DNA of 64,000 nt from Toxorhynchites rutilus septentrionalis (GCF_029784135.1 NC_073745.1:279903803-279967802); one strand, 5' to 3'. Numbered from the stretch's first letter, positions 23,270 through 35,200 are shown. The notes: generated from the sequence alone by a model not told the origin. Translations and numbers: made by a program.

Positions 23270-24050
23270 AGGCAAGACTGCAGCATTTGAAGTGATTTCT
23301 CATGTGGAATCGAATGAAAACGAAAACGATGCCGGCCGGAACTTAACTGTTAATGGTTTCTATATGGATTTACATATCAATATGAAATTTTACCCAGTTG
23401 CATTTGATTCGATTATCAGTCAACATAAGTACTTACTGCAAAATTTGCAAAAATACAGAATTTATTCAAAATAATTTTTTTTTATTGTTGACAACATTTG
23501 TAAATTGACGTAAAAAATCAAATAAATATTTTTTTTATCAAAGCATTGAAAACTATACACAATTGGTTCGATGTGTTGGAACTGCCTATCGATTTATTGT
23601 GCGATTATAATGTTTTGGAGTACTTATGATCAAATTCTGGAAGAGTAATTTTTCCTACAATCAAAGAATTTTCTCTAGTGAAAGATCACGCTGAAATGAT
23701 TTCGGAAGCAAATAAAAGCCGAATAATTGGGACAATTCTATTCGTTATTGATGTGATTAGAGGAATGTAGCCTTAGCCTACCGAAGCTTTTTTGATATTG
23801 TTGTCCGAAATTGTAGCTTCAGATGATGCATATTTCATCACCAGATCCTCATTATCACCTAACTTCAAACCATTTAAAAAAAATGCTAAACAAAATGTTG
23901 CTCCTTGCTCCTCTAATGTTTTCGTTGAGTGTGTATACGGTAAAGCAACAATTATCTACGAATGCATATTTCACAAAAACATAGAATTAAAATTCTTGAA
24001 GATGTATGTATATGCTCAAAATGTATAGACCCAATCATTGTGACAAAAAG
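23270..24050 (+). pseudogene. decayed coding remnant, possibly P-element-like
   Basis: One frame (23270-23474) contains GKTAAFEVISHVESNENEND and is followed by others broken by stops. 23545-23770 reads ALKTIHNWFDVLELP and later MISEANKSRIIGTILFVID; the NWFDV stretch resembles the segment before the C-terminal part of P-element-type transposases. 23792-24028 continues with a Cys-containing frame. The likeness is weak and no THAP or GTP-binding region is visible, so the family is uncertain. Confidence 0.25.
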
Positions 24051-26831
24051 TATGAATAAATGTTCAAGCACAGTGTACATAATAGTGTTATACACTTTGC
24101 GATCACTATAAAATATATCTATAAAAAGTTATGTTTGACTGTGTGTTCATATGTCCTGCATAGACTCGAAAATTGACGACCCTATTGTCGTGAGTTGTAT
24201 ATTATTGTGGATGTGATAGAAAAGTAACGGAAAGAGAAAAAATAATATAAAAAAAAACAGATGAATCTGACTAATTTAAAAGGTGGCAAATCATACTAAA
24301 CATACACTGGCAGTTTAGGAAACTTGACGAAAACAAACATGTTACTATGGACCACTCCATAAAATTATGTCAATAGTGAAAATATTGTTTGTATTTCTCA
24401 AAACACCGTGAGAGATTTTATGGTTGAAGCGTTCTATCAGAAATATCTGTTCTGTTAATAATAATCGCATAACTTCAAATCAAAGCGAGACGTGGGATCT
24501 ACAAGAATGTGTGCCTTTAAACAATGAGCAATTAGCTAAATATTATATGGCTACTTCGAAAATGGATTAACAATGATAGGTAAAACACATCATTCGTGAA
24601 AACAATCAGTCCTAACATTCCCAACTTATTTTTTTAATCGAAGTCCACACCCGAAAATCACGAGCACCCCTCGTCAGTCATCGCGGGTAATTCCAATAAG
24701 ATGCACAGTCTCACAGACTCTCCGATATATCGGATGCAACTTCGTCCATCGTTCCATCGTGTTCGCGTGTATGCGCGAGTACTTGGATCTGTGTATGTGC
24801 GCATTTGAGCGGATTTGATGCAATATAGCGGAATATACTAAAGGGAAGAATGTGGAATGCAGGCTCACGTGTGCGCCTGCCATGCGGTGAGGTGGGCGCG
24901 GACAACGGTGCCGCGAGGTGATGCGGAAAGGAGGCGGATACTTGGCCGACAGCGAACGAAGCAACGAGCGCACGAACGAAAGGGAAGCGCATTCACTCTC
25001 GCTCTCTGCGTTCTTCACCACATTCACACCCATACACGGCAAGCAGCAAGCTTCGTGTTGCGTATCGTTCGGGGTTGCGATGCGAATGCGAATGCGGAAC
25101 GAAATCGAGAGGAAAATGAATTATGTGATAAATGAATCATGTTTTTCATACACATTTAATGTTAATTATTTATCGGCGGGGCTGCTGTCGCCGGCGAGAT
25201 TCTGGGTAGACGGGATAGAGGGAATCTTCGGGAGAAAGAATGAGAAGGAGTGAGAGAGAGAGTGTATGTGTGCGCGAGTGAGCGCGCATTCGGGAGATGT
25301 AAGCTGTGGCGAGGTGTGGCGAACTTGACGCGAATAGTGGGTGTGCAGGAGGAGCGGCAGGGTCAAAGGAAGAAGATAGTGCGGCTCGTCGTCGTCGTTG
25401 TCGTAACGATAAGTACAGTGGGTGGGAGCGCATTGGAAAATATGGAAGACGGAGGCGTGTGCAACGAAGGGTGGGTGGGATGAGAATGTCTGGCAACGAG
25501 TGAAATTCGGGAAATTGAGTTGGGGATATTTGCATGTGTAAGTGTCCCCGGGTGCTGTGTGAGTCAGGATGGCTGCATGGGATGTAATAAATAAAAACTG
25601 GATATTTTGTAATATTCTGTTGCCGTTTTGGGTCTTTGCTTTCGTGTCGTATTTCGTTTAGCGCGGGGTTGGGTTAGGCGCGGGTCATCGGCTCGTTCGA
25701 TAGACATTGTAGCGCAGACAGGTGGCATGTCTGGCATTTGCGCGACGGAGGGTGGGCACTTTAATTTTATCCGATGTTCACTGTTATTGAGTCTATCAAT
25801 ATTTTCCTGCAGCACATCGTGACACGCATTGTTGAGCAAAAGTCAACTCGTGATTTAGAGACTTTACAGCTGTTTTTCATGTTTTACAGTTCGAGGTTTA
25901 AAACGATACCTACACAAAATCAAGGAAACTGAGGTAATGGATGGTTGAGTATATCTAGAGACTTACAGTTGTGTATATTCCAGAGAAATAATTCACCTGC
26001 AAAATAGAACAAAAATAAACAAAGATTAGTGTGTAGCAAATACTAAATGAAAACTGGATGAAGAATAATTAGAAAACATAATTAAGCAGCCCACGGAGGG
26101 AAAATTCTACCGACCGCACCGCACATTCAGATTAATTGCTTTCGATATAATCCGGCACGAACGTTGCGTGACCCCCACCACCAGACCACCCCAAAATTTC
26201 AGCAATCAGCCACCAACGCATCGATTCACAATAGACTTCTGCGGGTGAATACTCATTCAATCAAAAACTCATTTATCGAATTGCGTTATCCCACGCCAAA
26301 ATTTTTCGCATGCTCCTCGGGAGACATACGGACACGCGGCTGGGGCAAGCGGAAAAGTCAATAGAGATTTTCAAGAACAGTAAAATTTCCTCATAAACGC
26401 CGGCAGCTTTTTCCAAAGGCGGTTCGGCCGGCGAGGCTGACTTTGAAAGTGAAATTGCCGCCTACAGGGCAACCGAGAAGAATCCTTCGCGCACGTCTGG
26501 CATGCGTCTGGTACAGTCTTCCGTGGTCATCGCAAATCGGAAAAGTTTTGAGATGGGTTAGTGGAGAACTTCTTCATTGAAAAATTTTTCCGGGAGAATG
26601 TGGCAGTGATTGAAATTTGCTAGGCTCCATCTGACACTAGGATTTGTCAGTTGTTTTGTTTAGGCGATGTCTATTTGTCGCAGAAATCTTGCGATTTGAT
26701 GCAGTTGGAATTATTCTTGTAGATTTTTTGCAAAAAAAAAAAGATACCATATATCACATGAAATATAGGTAGATAGTAAAAAAGCTCGCAGATCTATCAC
26801 ATACAAAATCTCAAATAATGAAAACAACATT
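24051..26831. other. spacer and GC-rich host-like island, no gene seen
   Basis: 24051-24640 is AT-rich with nothing recognised. 24640-26560 is GC-richer, with GA-rich runs (25250-25262) and a drift of CpG-containing words, but no credible exon: long frames occur on both strands at once and are Ser/Arg/His low-complexity. 26560-26831 grades into AT-rich DNA. Confidence 0.45.
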
Positions 26832-27688
26832 CAGACTCGATTATATACAGACTCGATTATATACAATTTTGGACTCGATTATATACAGTTTGGAAAAGAA
26901 TATTTTTTTTTATATTTCAAATATGACTTATTTCAAGAAGAAATGTAACCTTTCAACGTTACGGTGTAATTTAAGTGGCTATTACATGTACAGTGGGGTA
27001 AAAATAGTGATTTTTGAAGATTTTGATTGAATTTTCACCAAGAATTGTTTATATCGATATTGCAGTCAAATTAAGAACGATAGAAGTTCGGTGTCAAAGG
27101 ACAAATTGTAGAACGGTTAAAAAGCTTTAATTTCATTGATACAAACAATCTAGTTTAATATAATTTTTTAGGATGAAATTAATAATAACACATTAAAAAT
27201 AATTAACTTTTATGTTTTTCACTTCCAAAATGTTATTAAAATCCACTTATTTAGATGTTCCACTACTATATCCTGTACTAAATTTTCTCATCTTTCAAAT
27301 GAACGAAACAGAATCGTCTTCTGTAGCGTGCTTTGTAATGTAGAGCCAGTTTGAGGCAACAGAGTCCGAAACAAAAAAAAAGTTCTATAATTCTGTCATT
27401 GTTGAAATTCGAACATATGCTTAGAAGGTTTTTTTTTTATCAAATATGATCGTCTGTCACCTTCTGAAAGAATCCGGATAAATTTATTTTTTTCATGTGA
27501 GAAAGGTGTTTTCTGACTTTAAGAGGTTGAATCAAAACCCAAATTCCTCTTTAATATTCAAAAAACAAAAAAAAACATGCAAAAAAACGAATAACACTAA
27601 ATTTTTTTTGACTCGATTATATACAGGATTCGACTATATACAGTGAAAAGAAATCAAAAACTGTACATAATAGAGTCCGCGCTGTAAA
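26832..27688. mobile_element. non-autonomous Tigger/pogo-like element with iterated GACTCGATTATATACAG
   Basis: Three copies of GACTCGATTATATACA lie at 26833-26886. A further copy and a variant, followed by ATAGAGTCCGCGCTGTA, lie at 27610-27688. The complement of the right end starts TA-CAGCGCGGACTCTATTAT, a pogo/Tigger-like end next to TA. The left end appears truncated before the terminal CAG. No transposase is seen. Confidence 0.6.
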
Positions 27689-27689
27689 T

Positions 27690-27918
27690 AAAAATGGTTG
27701 ACCAAATGTTGTGTGCTCGCAAAACTCAAGCGAGGAATCGTCTGATTGAACCGTCTTCATTTTGTTTTATTCGTTTCTTATCATTGATCAATGTTATAAA
27801 GAGAAAAATCGGAAAATTCTGAAGAAAAATGGGAAAATCCGGAAGATTCAATTATATGTTTCACATGTTCCAAAATCACATCGTGATAAGCGTTATTAGT
27901 CCATTCGATATTTGCACT
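27690..27918 (-). mobile_element. reverse fragment of the CCCGGCAAACTTCG dispersed repeat
   Basis: Reverse complement of 27690-27915 matches the 5' part of the copy at 58081 in order: ATGGACTAATAACGCTT, then TGT.ATT.T.GAA.AT, then TTTCCATTTTT or TTCCCATTTTT, then TCAGA.TTTTCCGA. It lacks both ends. Confidence 0.55.
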
Positions 27919-28103
27919 TAGAGATGTCCAAATTTTTCGTTTATTCGATTTTCGATTAATCGTGGGGCCGTTTTAAAATATTCGATTCATTCGAATAATT
28001 GTCTCTCAGTATTCGATTAATAGAGCGAATACTTATTTTTTATTTTTTCCAAAATGAACAGACATTTATAATAAAAAAGATTATGATGTCATAATTTTAA
28101 AAG
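27919..28103. mobile_element. terminal fragment resembling a hAT transposon
   Basis: TAGAGATGTCCAAATTTTTCG at 27919, followed by repeated ATTCGATT / CGATTAATCG words, is typical of hAT ends. The other end is not in the window. The retrotransposon array starts directly after it, suggesting that the array landed in this element. Confidence 0.4.
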
Positions 28104-31100
28104 TTTTTTTTTTTTTTTTTTTTTTTATTTTGGCAGACTTATCTCACTTCTTAACTAGGCGAACCTAGCCAGAATTTTCACCTGCCCCCGGGCTTCTGAA
28201 TGCCAAAGGGGGACTAGGCTCTGCGGAATGCACGTATCTGCATGCTCGTGCTGTTTCAGTCCTGACCGAGAAATTGTCGGACAATCGCGCAGGTGCTAAG
28301 GATGACCGACTTTTGGATGCCGGCCAATTCCTTCTCCATATTCAACACCTTTAGCGCTTCCAGAAGTGTCTTCGGGACAATTCCAGTTCCAGAGAGAACG
28401 ACTGGAACAATTCTTGGGACCTCCCTTAGCCCCCACAGTTCCTTGAGCTCCACGGCCAATGGTCGGTACTTGCAGATTTTGCGACCGTGGGTCTCCTCCA
28501 GATTCTGGTTCAGTGGAATAGCGACATCGATGATGGTGACTTTGCGGTCGCTCTTGTCGTAAACCATTATATCTGGCCGGTTGTGGTGGATCGAGAGGTC
28601 GGTCAGAACAGTGCGATCCCAGTACAGCTTGAAACGGTCATTTTCCAGGACAGGTGCAGGCAGGTACCGGTAGTTTGGTACGTTGTCTTCCAGTAGAGCA
28701 CATTGGAGCGCCAGTTGTCGATGAACAATACGGGCCACGTTGTTGTGGCGCTCGGTGTAGGCTGCGTTGGCCAAAACGGGACAGCCTCCCATAATGTGTT
28801 CTATGTTTTCACCTGGTTGATGGCACATCCGGCAAATGTCATCAACGTCTTGATGCCAGACGTACCGCCTGCAGTTTCTCGTCGGCATTATCCTGTCCTG
28901 GATGGCTATCATGTCGGCTTCTACTACTGAAGAGAGTTCACCACGCGTTAGCCACAGATTAGATGCGGCCTTGTCGACGTGTGGCCGATCCAGTTGATGG
29001 GGGTGGGCACCATGCACTGCCTTCTGCTTCCAAGCTGCAATCTTCTCCTCCACTGTCTGCAGATTGCAGTTGAGTTGGTACTCCGCTTGCGCCAAGTGCA
29101 GAGCGCTGTATCCTCTGTCGGCGGCGCATACAGCCCGGTATAGCGCGTTTTGGTTGGCGCGTTCTGCGAAGTACTCGCGCAGTTGTCGTACCTGGGCAAC
29201 ACACAGTGCAGAAATGTCGACGATTCCAAGTCCCCCTTCTTTGCGTGGTAGTGAAACTCTCTCCAGTGCCGATTGAGGATGGTGCATTCCGGCCTCTTTG
29301 AATGCTTTCCTCATCCTCCTCTCAAGGTCCTCTAGGTCAGTTTTGCTCCATTTGACTACACCAAAACTGAAGGTCAGCAGGGGAACCGCGAATGTGTTGA
29401 TCGCGCGTACCTTGTTCCCCGCGTTGAGGAAAGTCCTCAGGACACAGTTCACTCGACTCAAGAACTTGTCTCGCAGCTCCGTCTTGATGTCGGAGTGGCG
29501 AATCCCGGTGAGCTGTCGGAATCCAAGATATTTATAGGATTCGCCACGAACCATGTCTCTTATAAACTCGCCGTCATAGACCTCGTAGCCTCCGGATTCG
29601 GTAAGTTGTCCTTTCAGCAGGTGGACACAGCGACACTTGTCGAGGCCGAACTCCATACAGATGTCCCTGCTTATGTCTTCGACAACCCGGATAGCTACAC
29701 CTAGACGCTGACGTGAATCAGCGTAGACCTTGAGATCGTCCATGTAAAAGGTATGGGTCACTTCTTCGTGGGCGCCGTCGCCATACCTTATTTTATAGCC
29801 ATGACCGTTTCTATTGAGCGTCCTACTGAGGGGGTTCAGTGCCAGACAAAACCAAAGCGGGCTGAAAGAGTCGCCTTGGAATATCCCCCTCTTTATCTGC
29901 AGCGTTCTAGACTGCAACACATTTTCCCCATCACTAAGGTGCAGAGACGTGCTCCACTGCCTCATCGCATGCTGCAGGAACCTAACGACGACGGGATCAA
30001 TTTTGTAGAGCTCCAATACCCGGACGAGAAACGAGTGAGGTATGGAGTCATAAGCCTTCCTGTAATCGATATAGGCCATGCTTAGGTTCCGCTGATTATA
30101 AACCGCCTGGCCGACTATGGTTGCGTCGATGATGGCCTGGTCTTTGCAGCCATGCGTATTTTTTCTGCATCCTTTCTGCTCTTCTGCGATGATATGGTGT
30201 TGTTCGCAGTGGGCAGAAACTTTGGCGGTTATGATGCTGCTTAATATCTTGTACAGACTCGATAGGCACGTTATCGGCCTGTACTTTGATGGGTTCAATG
30301 TGTTGCTGTCTTTCGGGAGGAGGAATGTGACGCCACGGGTGGCGAATTCAGGGAGGTTGTGTGGGTCACGTAGCACCTTGTTGAAGCACTCAGCTATCTT
30401 TTGATGTGCGACGGTCAGCTTCTTGTGCCAGAAGTTCTGAACACCATCGGGGCCCGGTGCTGCCCAGTTCCTCAGGTACCGCGAGGCTTCGCGGACATCG
30501 TTCTCTTCGACGATGATAGCTGGCATCTCTCCAATTTCACCACAACTCTCCTCCTCCCGTCTTAACCACATTTGCCCGTCGCGATGTTGTACTGGGGTCT
30601 CCCAAATACCAGCCCAGAAGTTCGTCACATCGCTAATATCTGGCAAACCTTCGCGGTAGTCGGGCTTCTCGTCGCTAATGTGGTCGTAGAACGCTTTTTC
30701 GTTATCTCTGAACATCCGATTTTGTTCCTGGCGCTTTGCAGAGTCAGAGTAACGTTTCAGCCGTTTAGTTAGGACGCTCAATTGCTGTACCAGTGTGTCG
30801 AGTTTTTCCGTCAGCTGGTGAGCTCCCAGCTGGCGAAGTTCAGTAGGCCGCACGATCACAGCAACTTGGCGACATAATTTCGCCGATCTGCTGCCTCTTT
30901 TGTACGCCATCAGTCTTCCAATTGCGGCGCGCTTGTTTAGGATCCGTTGCTCCAATCTCCTTCGCCATGGAGGCTCACGCCTTTCACGGAGATGTTGGAG
31001 CAGTCCGCCTCTTGGCCTAATCCGGTATCCTAAACTTTTGGCGGTCGCCACAGCAGCACAGTAAACTTTCAGTTGCAGCTCCTCCATGTTCTCAGCATCA

Positions 31101-32195
31101 ACCAAGTGCAGCGGAAGAACGTGCTCGTTCATGAGCTTTACTGCACTTGTCAGCCTGCGGGAATGCTGCAACTTCGGGATCCTGGGGCGCGACAATGGGT
31201 CTGTGTCGCGGAACTGTGAGATCGCCTCGTCGTAGTGGAAGACCAGATCGCGTAGTAGTTGTTGATCTGGCTGTGGGTCTTCCGGCTCAGGGGGTTGTAG
31301 TACTGTGGCCTCCACTGGTGCTGATTCGCGTGCCCCACTCGCGAATGAATTGCTCAGCCGTACTGAACTTCGTCTCGACACATCGCTTGCTCTGTTGTTC
31401 CTGGAGCTTATTTCTCTCTGCACCTGCTGCTTGATCTCGTCGATTTGCGTTTGGGAGAGCATGTTGTTGCGTACTATCGCTCTACGCCTCGCGTTCATCG
31501 CGTTCTGATCAAGCCTCCCGACGAACTCTGGATACGCTTCCTCGAACATTGTTAGTATTCGAGGGCGACCGCTCATGTCCGTCTCCAAAGCAGTGCAGAT
31601 GTAATAGGCGCGGATCACGAATTCATTCATTTCGTGTGTCCACATGATCCGGCGCCTAGTGGTACCCACAAGTGTGGACGACTGTCGTCTGGCAGTCGCA
31701 ACACGTCTCGTAGGCGCAGCGTTTCTTGGGTGATGTCGATGGCTGCTGTTTCCGTGTGGCGGTAGCTCTTCGGGTTGAACCCGGCTGGTGGCCCGCTCTT
31801 GCACATCGCCCTCCAGCCGCTGGCCGCTCGCTCTTACGCCCGTTCCAGGACCAGCTCCAGTTCGGGGACCCTCCTCGGGTGATCGCATTCTAATTATTCT
31901 TCGTGATCGTAGCTCCATTTTATTGGGTGTATCTCCTTTGCCCGGGAGACAGCGGGTTGGCAAGGCCTCCATGACCCGGGAGGCCTTCCCCGGGAGAGAT
32001 ATAGCGCTCTGACTCGCTCGCACCCCCTCACTTAGCCACTTTCGACACCCGTTCTCGGAGCCAAGACCAGGTGTGTGTTTCCAGTTCACGCCCGATCTAA
32101 AAATGTCGTCATATGATCTTCGTGGAGGCGTGAGATAGGAACATTTGAGACCAACAGGCAGGCTCCTACCCTATGTTGATCCCCATTTGAGAACC
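28104..32195 (-). mobile_element. array unit 1: full-length R4/Dong-clade element
   Basis: The element spans 5' end GGTTCTCAAATGGGG (32195 downward), a 5' UTR of about 277 bp, one long ORF (31918-28256), a 3' UTR of about 125 bp ending AAGTCTGCC, and a tail AAAAT plus 23 A. The 3' UTR contains complementary words (GCCCCCGGG/CCAAAGGGGGAC in + orientation, and GCACG/CGTGC) that could fold for recognition by the reverse transcriptase. No target duplication can be read because the 5' neighbour is another copy. Confidence 0.92.
28256..31918 (-). CDS. R4/Dong-clade retrotransposon polyprotein (Myb-like, RT, CCHC, REL endonuclease), unit 1
   Basis: The protein nicks target DNA and copies element RNA into it (target-primed reverse transcription). 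From the N-terminus of the 1220-residue frame: a basic, Arg-rich leader; a Myb-like DNA-binding part (about 90-150, IMWTHEMNEFVIRAYY); reverse transcriptase from about 480 to 810, with AAPGPDGV (about 485-492), catalytic Asp618 in AYIDYRKAYDS, GIFQGDSFSPLWF, and FYMDDLKVYA with Asp727/Asp728. A CCHC finger follows (Cys1029, Cys1032, His1041, Cys1046), then a restriction-like endonuclease with RPD (1114-1116) and Asp1131 in TIIDVAIP. This order is that of the R4/Dong clade. The frame is open upstream to 32089, but I chose ATG 31918. In unit 4 the frame upstream is shifted, while codons downstream of this ATG differ mostly at synonymous sites. All catalytic motifs are intact. Confidence 0.93.
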   Translation of the reverse strand: MELRSRRIIRMRSPEEGPRTGAGPGTGVRASGQRLEGDVQERATSRVQPEELPPHGNSSHRHHPRNAAPTRRVATARRQSSTLVGTTRRRIMWTHEMNEFVIRAYYICTALETDMSGRPRILTMFEEAYPEFVGRLDQNAMNARRRAIVRNNMLSQTQIDEIKQQVQREISSRNNRASDVSRRSSVRLSNSFASGARESAPVEATVLQPPEPEDPQPDQQLLRDLVFHYDEAISQFRDTDPLSRPRIPKLQHSRRLTSAVKLMNEHVLPLHLVDAENMEELQLKVYCAAVATAKSLGYRIRPRGGLLQHLRERREPPWRRRLEQRILNKRAAIGRLMAYKRGSRSAKLCRQVAVIVRPTELRQLGAHQLTEKLDTLVQQLSVLTKRLKRYSDSAKRQEQNRMFRDNEKAFYDHISDEKPDYREGLPDISDVTNFWAGIWETPVQHRDGQMWLRREEESCGEIGEMPAIIVEENDVREASRYLRNWAAPGPDGVQNFWHKKLTVAHQKIAECFNKVLRDPHNLPEFATRGVTFLLPKDSNTLNPSKYRPITCLSSLYKILSSIITAKVSAHCEQHHIIAEEQKGCRKNTHGCKDQAIIDATIVGQAVYNQRNLSMAYIDYRKAYDSIPHSFLVRVLELYKIDPVVVRFLQHAMRQWSTSLHLSDGENVLQSRTLQIKRGIFQGDSFSPLWFCLALNPLSRTLNRNGHGYKIRYGDGAHEEVTHTFYMDDLKVYADSRQRLGVAIRVVEDISRDICMEFGLDKCRCVHLLKGQLTESGGYEVYDGEFIRDMVRGESYKYLGFRQLTGIRHSDIKTELRDKFLSRVNCVLRTFLNAGNKVRAINTFAVPLLTFSFGVVKWSKTDLEDLERRMRKAFKEAGMHHPQSALERVSLPRKEGGLGIVDISALCVAQVRQLREYFAERANQNALYRAVCAADRGYSALHLAQAEYQLNCNLQTVEEKIAAWKQKAVHGAHPHQLDRPHVDKAASNLWLTRGELSSVVEADMIAIQDRIMPTRNCRRYVWHQDVDDICRMCHQPGENIEHIMGGCPVLANAAYTERHNNVARIVHRQLALQCALLEDNVPNYRYLPAPVLENDRFKLYWDRTVLTDLSIHHNRPDIMVYDKSDRKVTIIDVAIPLNQNLEETHGRKICKYRPLAVELKELWGLREVPRIVPVVLSGTGIVPKTLLEALKVLNMEKELAGIQKSVILSTCAIVRQFLGQD

Positions 32196-32208
32196 AAATT
32201 TTTTTTTT
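32196..32208 (-). repeat. junction between array units 2 and 1
   Basis: On the minus strand the tail of unit 2 is 10 A, followed by three extra T, then GGTTCTC of unit 1. It is the shortest tail in the array. Confidence 0.95.
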
Positions 32209-35200
32209 GGCAGACTTATCTCACTTCTTAACTAGGCGAACCTAGCCAGAATTTTCACCTGCCCCCGGGCTTCTGAATGCCAAAGGGGGACTAGGCTCTG
32301 CGGAATGCACGTATCTGCATGCTCGTGCTGTTTCAGTCCTGACCGAGAAATTGTCGGACAATCGCGCAGGTGCTAAGGATGACCGACTTTTGGATGCCGG
32401 CCAATTCCTTCTCCATATTCAACACCTTTAGCGCTTCCAGAAGTGTCTTCGGGACAATTCCAGTTCCAGAGAGAACGACTGGAACAATTCTTGGGACCTC
32501 CCTTAGCCCCCACAGTTCCTTGAGCTCCACGGCCAATGGTCGGTACTTGCAGATTTTGCGACCGTGGGTCTCCTCCAGATTCTGGTTCAGTGGAATAGCG
32601 ACATCGATGATGGTGACTTTGCGGTCGCTCTTGTCGTAAACCATTATATCTGGGCGGTTGTGGTGGATCGAGAGGTCGGTCAGAACAGTGCGATCCCAGT
32701 ACAGCTTGAAACGGTCATTTTCCAGGACAGGTGCAGGCAGGTACCGGTAGCTTGGTACGTTGTCTTCCAGTAGAGCACATTGGAGCGCCAGTTGTCGATG
32801 AACAATACGGGCCACGTTGTTGTGGCGCTCGGTGTAGGCTGCGTTGGCCAAAACGGGACAGCCTCCCATAATGTGTTCTATGTTTTCACCTGGTTGATGG
32901 CACATCCGGCAAATGTCATCAACGTCTTGATGCCAGACGTACCGCCTGCAGTTTCTCGTCGGCATTATCCTGTCCTGGATGGCTATCATGTCGGCTTCTA
33001 CTACTGAAGAGAGTTCACCACGCGTTAGCCACAGATTAGATGCGGCCTTGTCGACGTGTGGCCGATCCAGTTGATGGGGGTGGGCACCATGCACTGCCTT
33101 CTGCTTCCAAGCTGCAATCTTCTCCTCCACTGTCTGCAGATTGCAGTTGAGTTGGTACTCCGCTTGCGCCAAGTGCAGAGCGCTGTATCCTCTGTCGGCG
33201 GCGCAGACAGCCCGGTATAGCGCGTTTTGGTTGGCGCGTTCTGCGAAGTACTCGCGCAGTTGTCGTACCTGGGCAACACACAGTGCAGAAATGTCGACGA
33301 TTCCAAGTCCCCCTTCTTTGCGTGGTAGTGAAACTCTCTCCAGTGCCGATTGAGGATGGTGCATTCCGGCCTCTTTGAATGCTTTCCTCATCCTCCTCTC
33401 AAGGTCCTCTAGGTCAGTTTTGCTCCATTTGACTACACCAAAACTGAAGGTCAGCAGGGGAACCGCGAATGTGTTGATCGCGCGTACCTTGTTCCCCGCG
33501 TTGAGGAAAGTCCTCAGGACACAGTTCACTCGACTCAAGAACTTGTCTCGCAGCTCCGTCTTGATGTCGGAGTGGCGAATCCCGGTGAGCTGTCGGAATC
33601 CAAGATATTTATAGGATTCGCCACGAACCATGTCTCTTATAAACTCGCCGTCATAGACCTCGTAGCCTCCGGATTCGGTAAGTTGTCCTTTCAGCAGGTG
33701 GACACAGCGACACTTGTCGAGGCCGAACTCCATACAGATGTCCCTGCTTATGTCTTCGACAACCCGGATAGCTACACCTAGACGCTGACGTGAATCAGCG
33801 TAGACCTTGAGATCGTCCATGTAAAAGGTATGGGTCACTTCTTCGTGGGCGCCGTCGCCATACCTTATTTTATAGCCATGACCGTTTCTATTGAGCGTCC
33901 TACTGAGGGGGTTCAGTGCCAGACAAAACCAAAGCGGGCTGAAAGAGTCGCCTTGGAATATCCCCCTCTTTATCTGCAGCGTTCTAGACTGCAACACATT
34001 TTCCCCATCACTAAGGTGCAGAGACGTGCTCCACTGCCTCATCGCATGCTGCAGGAACCTAACGACGACGGGATCAATTTTGTAGAGCTCCAATACACGG
34101 ACGAGAAACGAGTGAGGTATGGAGTCATAAGCCTTCCTGTAATCGATATAGGCCATGCTTAGGTTCCGCTGATTATAAACCGCCTGGCCGACTATGGTTG
34201 CGTCGATGATGGCCTGGTCTTTGCAGCCATGCGTATTTTTTCTGCATCCTTTCTGCTCTTCTGCGATGATATGGTGTTGTTCGCAGTGGGCAGAAACTTT
34301 GGCGGTTATGATGCTGCTTAATATCTTGTACAGACTCGATAGGCACGTTATCGGCCTGTACTTTGATGGGTTCAATGTGTTGCTGTCTTTCGGGAGGAGG
34401 AATGTGACGCCACGGGTGGCGAATTCAGGGAGGTTGTGTGGGTCACGTAGCACCTTGTTGAAGCACTCAGCTATCTTTTGATGTGCGACGGTCAGCTTCT
34501 TGTGCCAGAAGTTCTGAACACCATCGGGGCCCGGTGCTGCCCAGTTCCTCAGGTACCGCGAGGCTTCGCGGACATCGTTCTCTTCGACGATGATAGCTGG
34601 CATCTCTCCAATTTCACCACAACTCTCCTCCTCCCGTCTTAACCACATTTGCCCGTCGCGATGTTGTACTGGGGTCTCCCAAATACCAGCCCAGAAGTTC
34701 GTCACATCGCTAATATCTGGCAAACCTTCGCGGTAGTCGGGCTTCTCGTCGCTAATGTGGTCGTAGAACGCTTTTTCGTTATCTCTGAACATCCGATTTT
34801 GTTCCTGGCGCTTTGCAGAGTCAGAGTAACGTTTCAGCCGTTTAGTTAGGACGCTCAATTGCTGTACCAGTGTGTCGAGTTTTTCCGTCAGCTGGTGAGC
34901 TCCCAGCTGGCGAAGTTCAGTAGGCCGCACGATCACAGCAACTTGGCGACATAATTTCGCCGATCTGCTGCCTCTTTTGTACGCCATCAGTCTTCCAATT
35001 GCGGCGCGCTTGTTTAGGATCCGTTGCTCCAATCTCCTTCGCCATGGAGGCTCACGCCTTTCACGGAGATGTTGGAGCAGTCCGCCTCTTGGCCTAATAC
35101 GGTATCCTAAACTTTTGGCGGTCGCCACAGCAGCACAGTAAACTTTCAGTTGCAGCTCCTCCATGTTCTCAGCATCAACCAAGTGCAGCGGAAGAACGTG

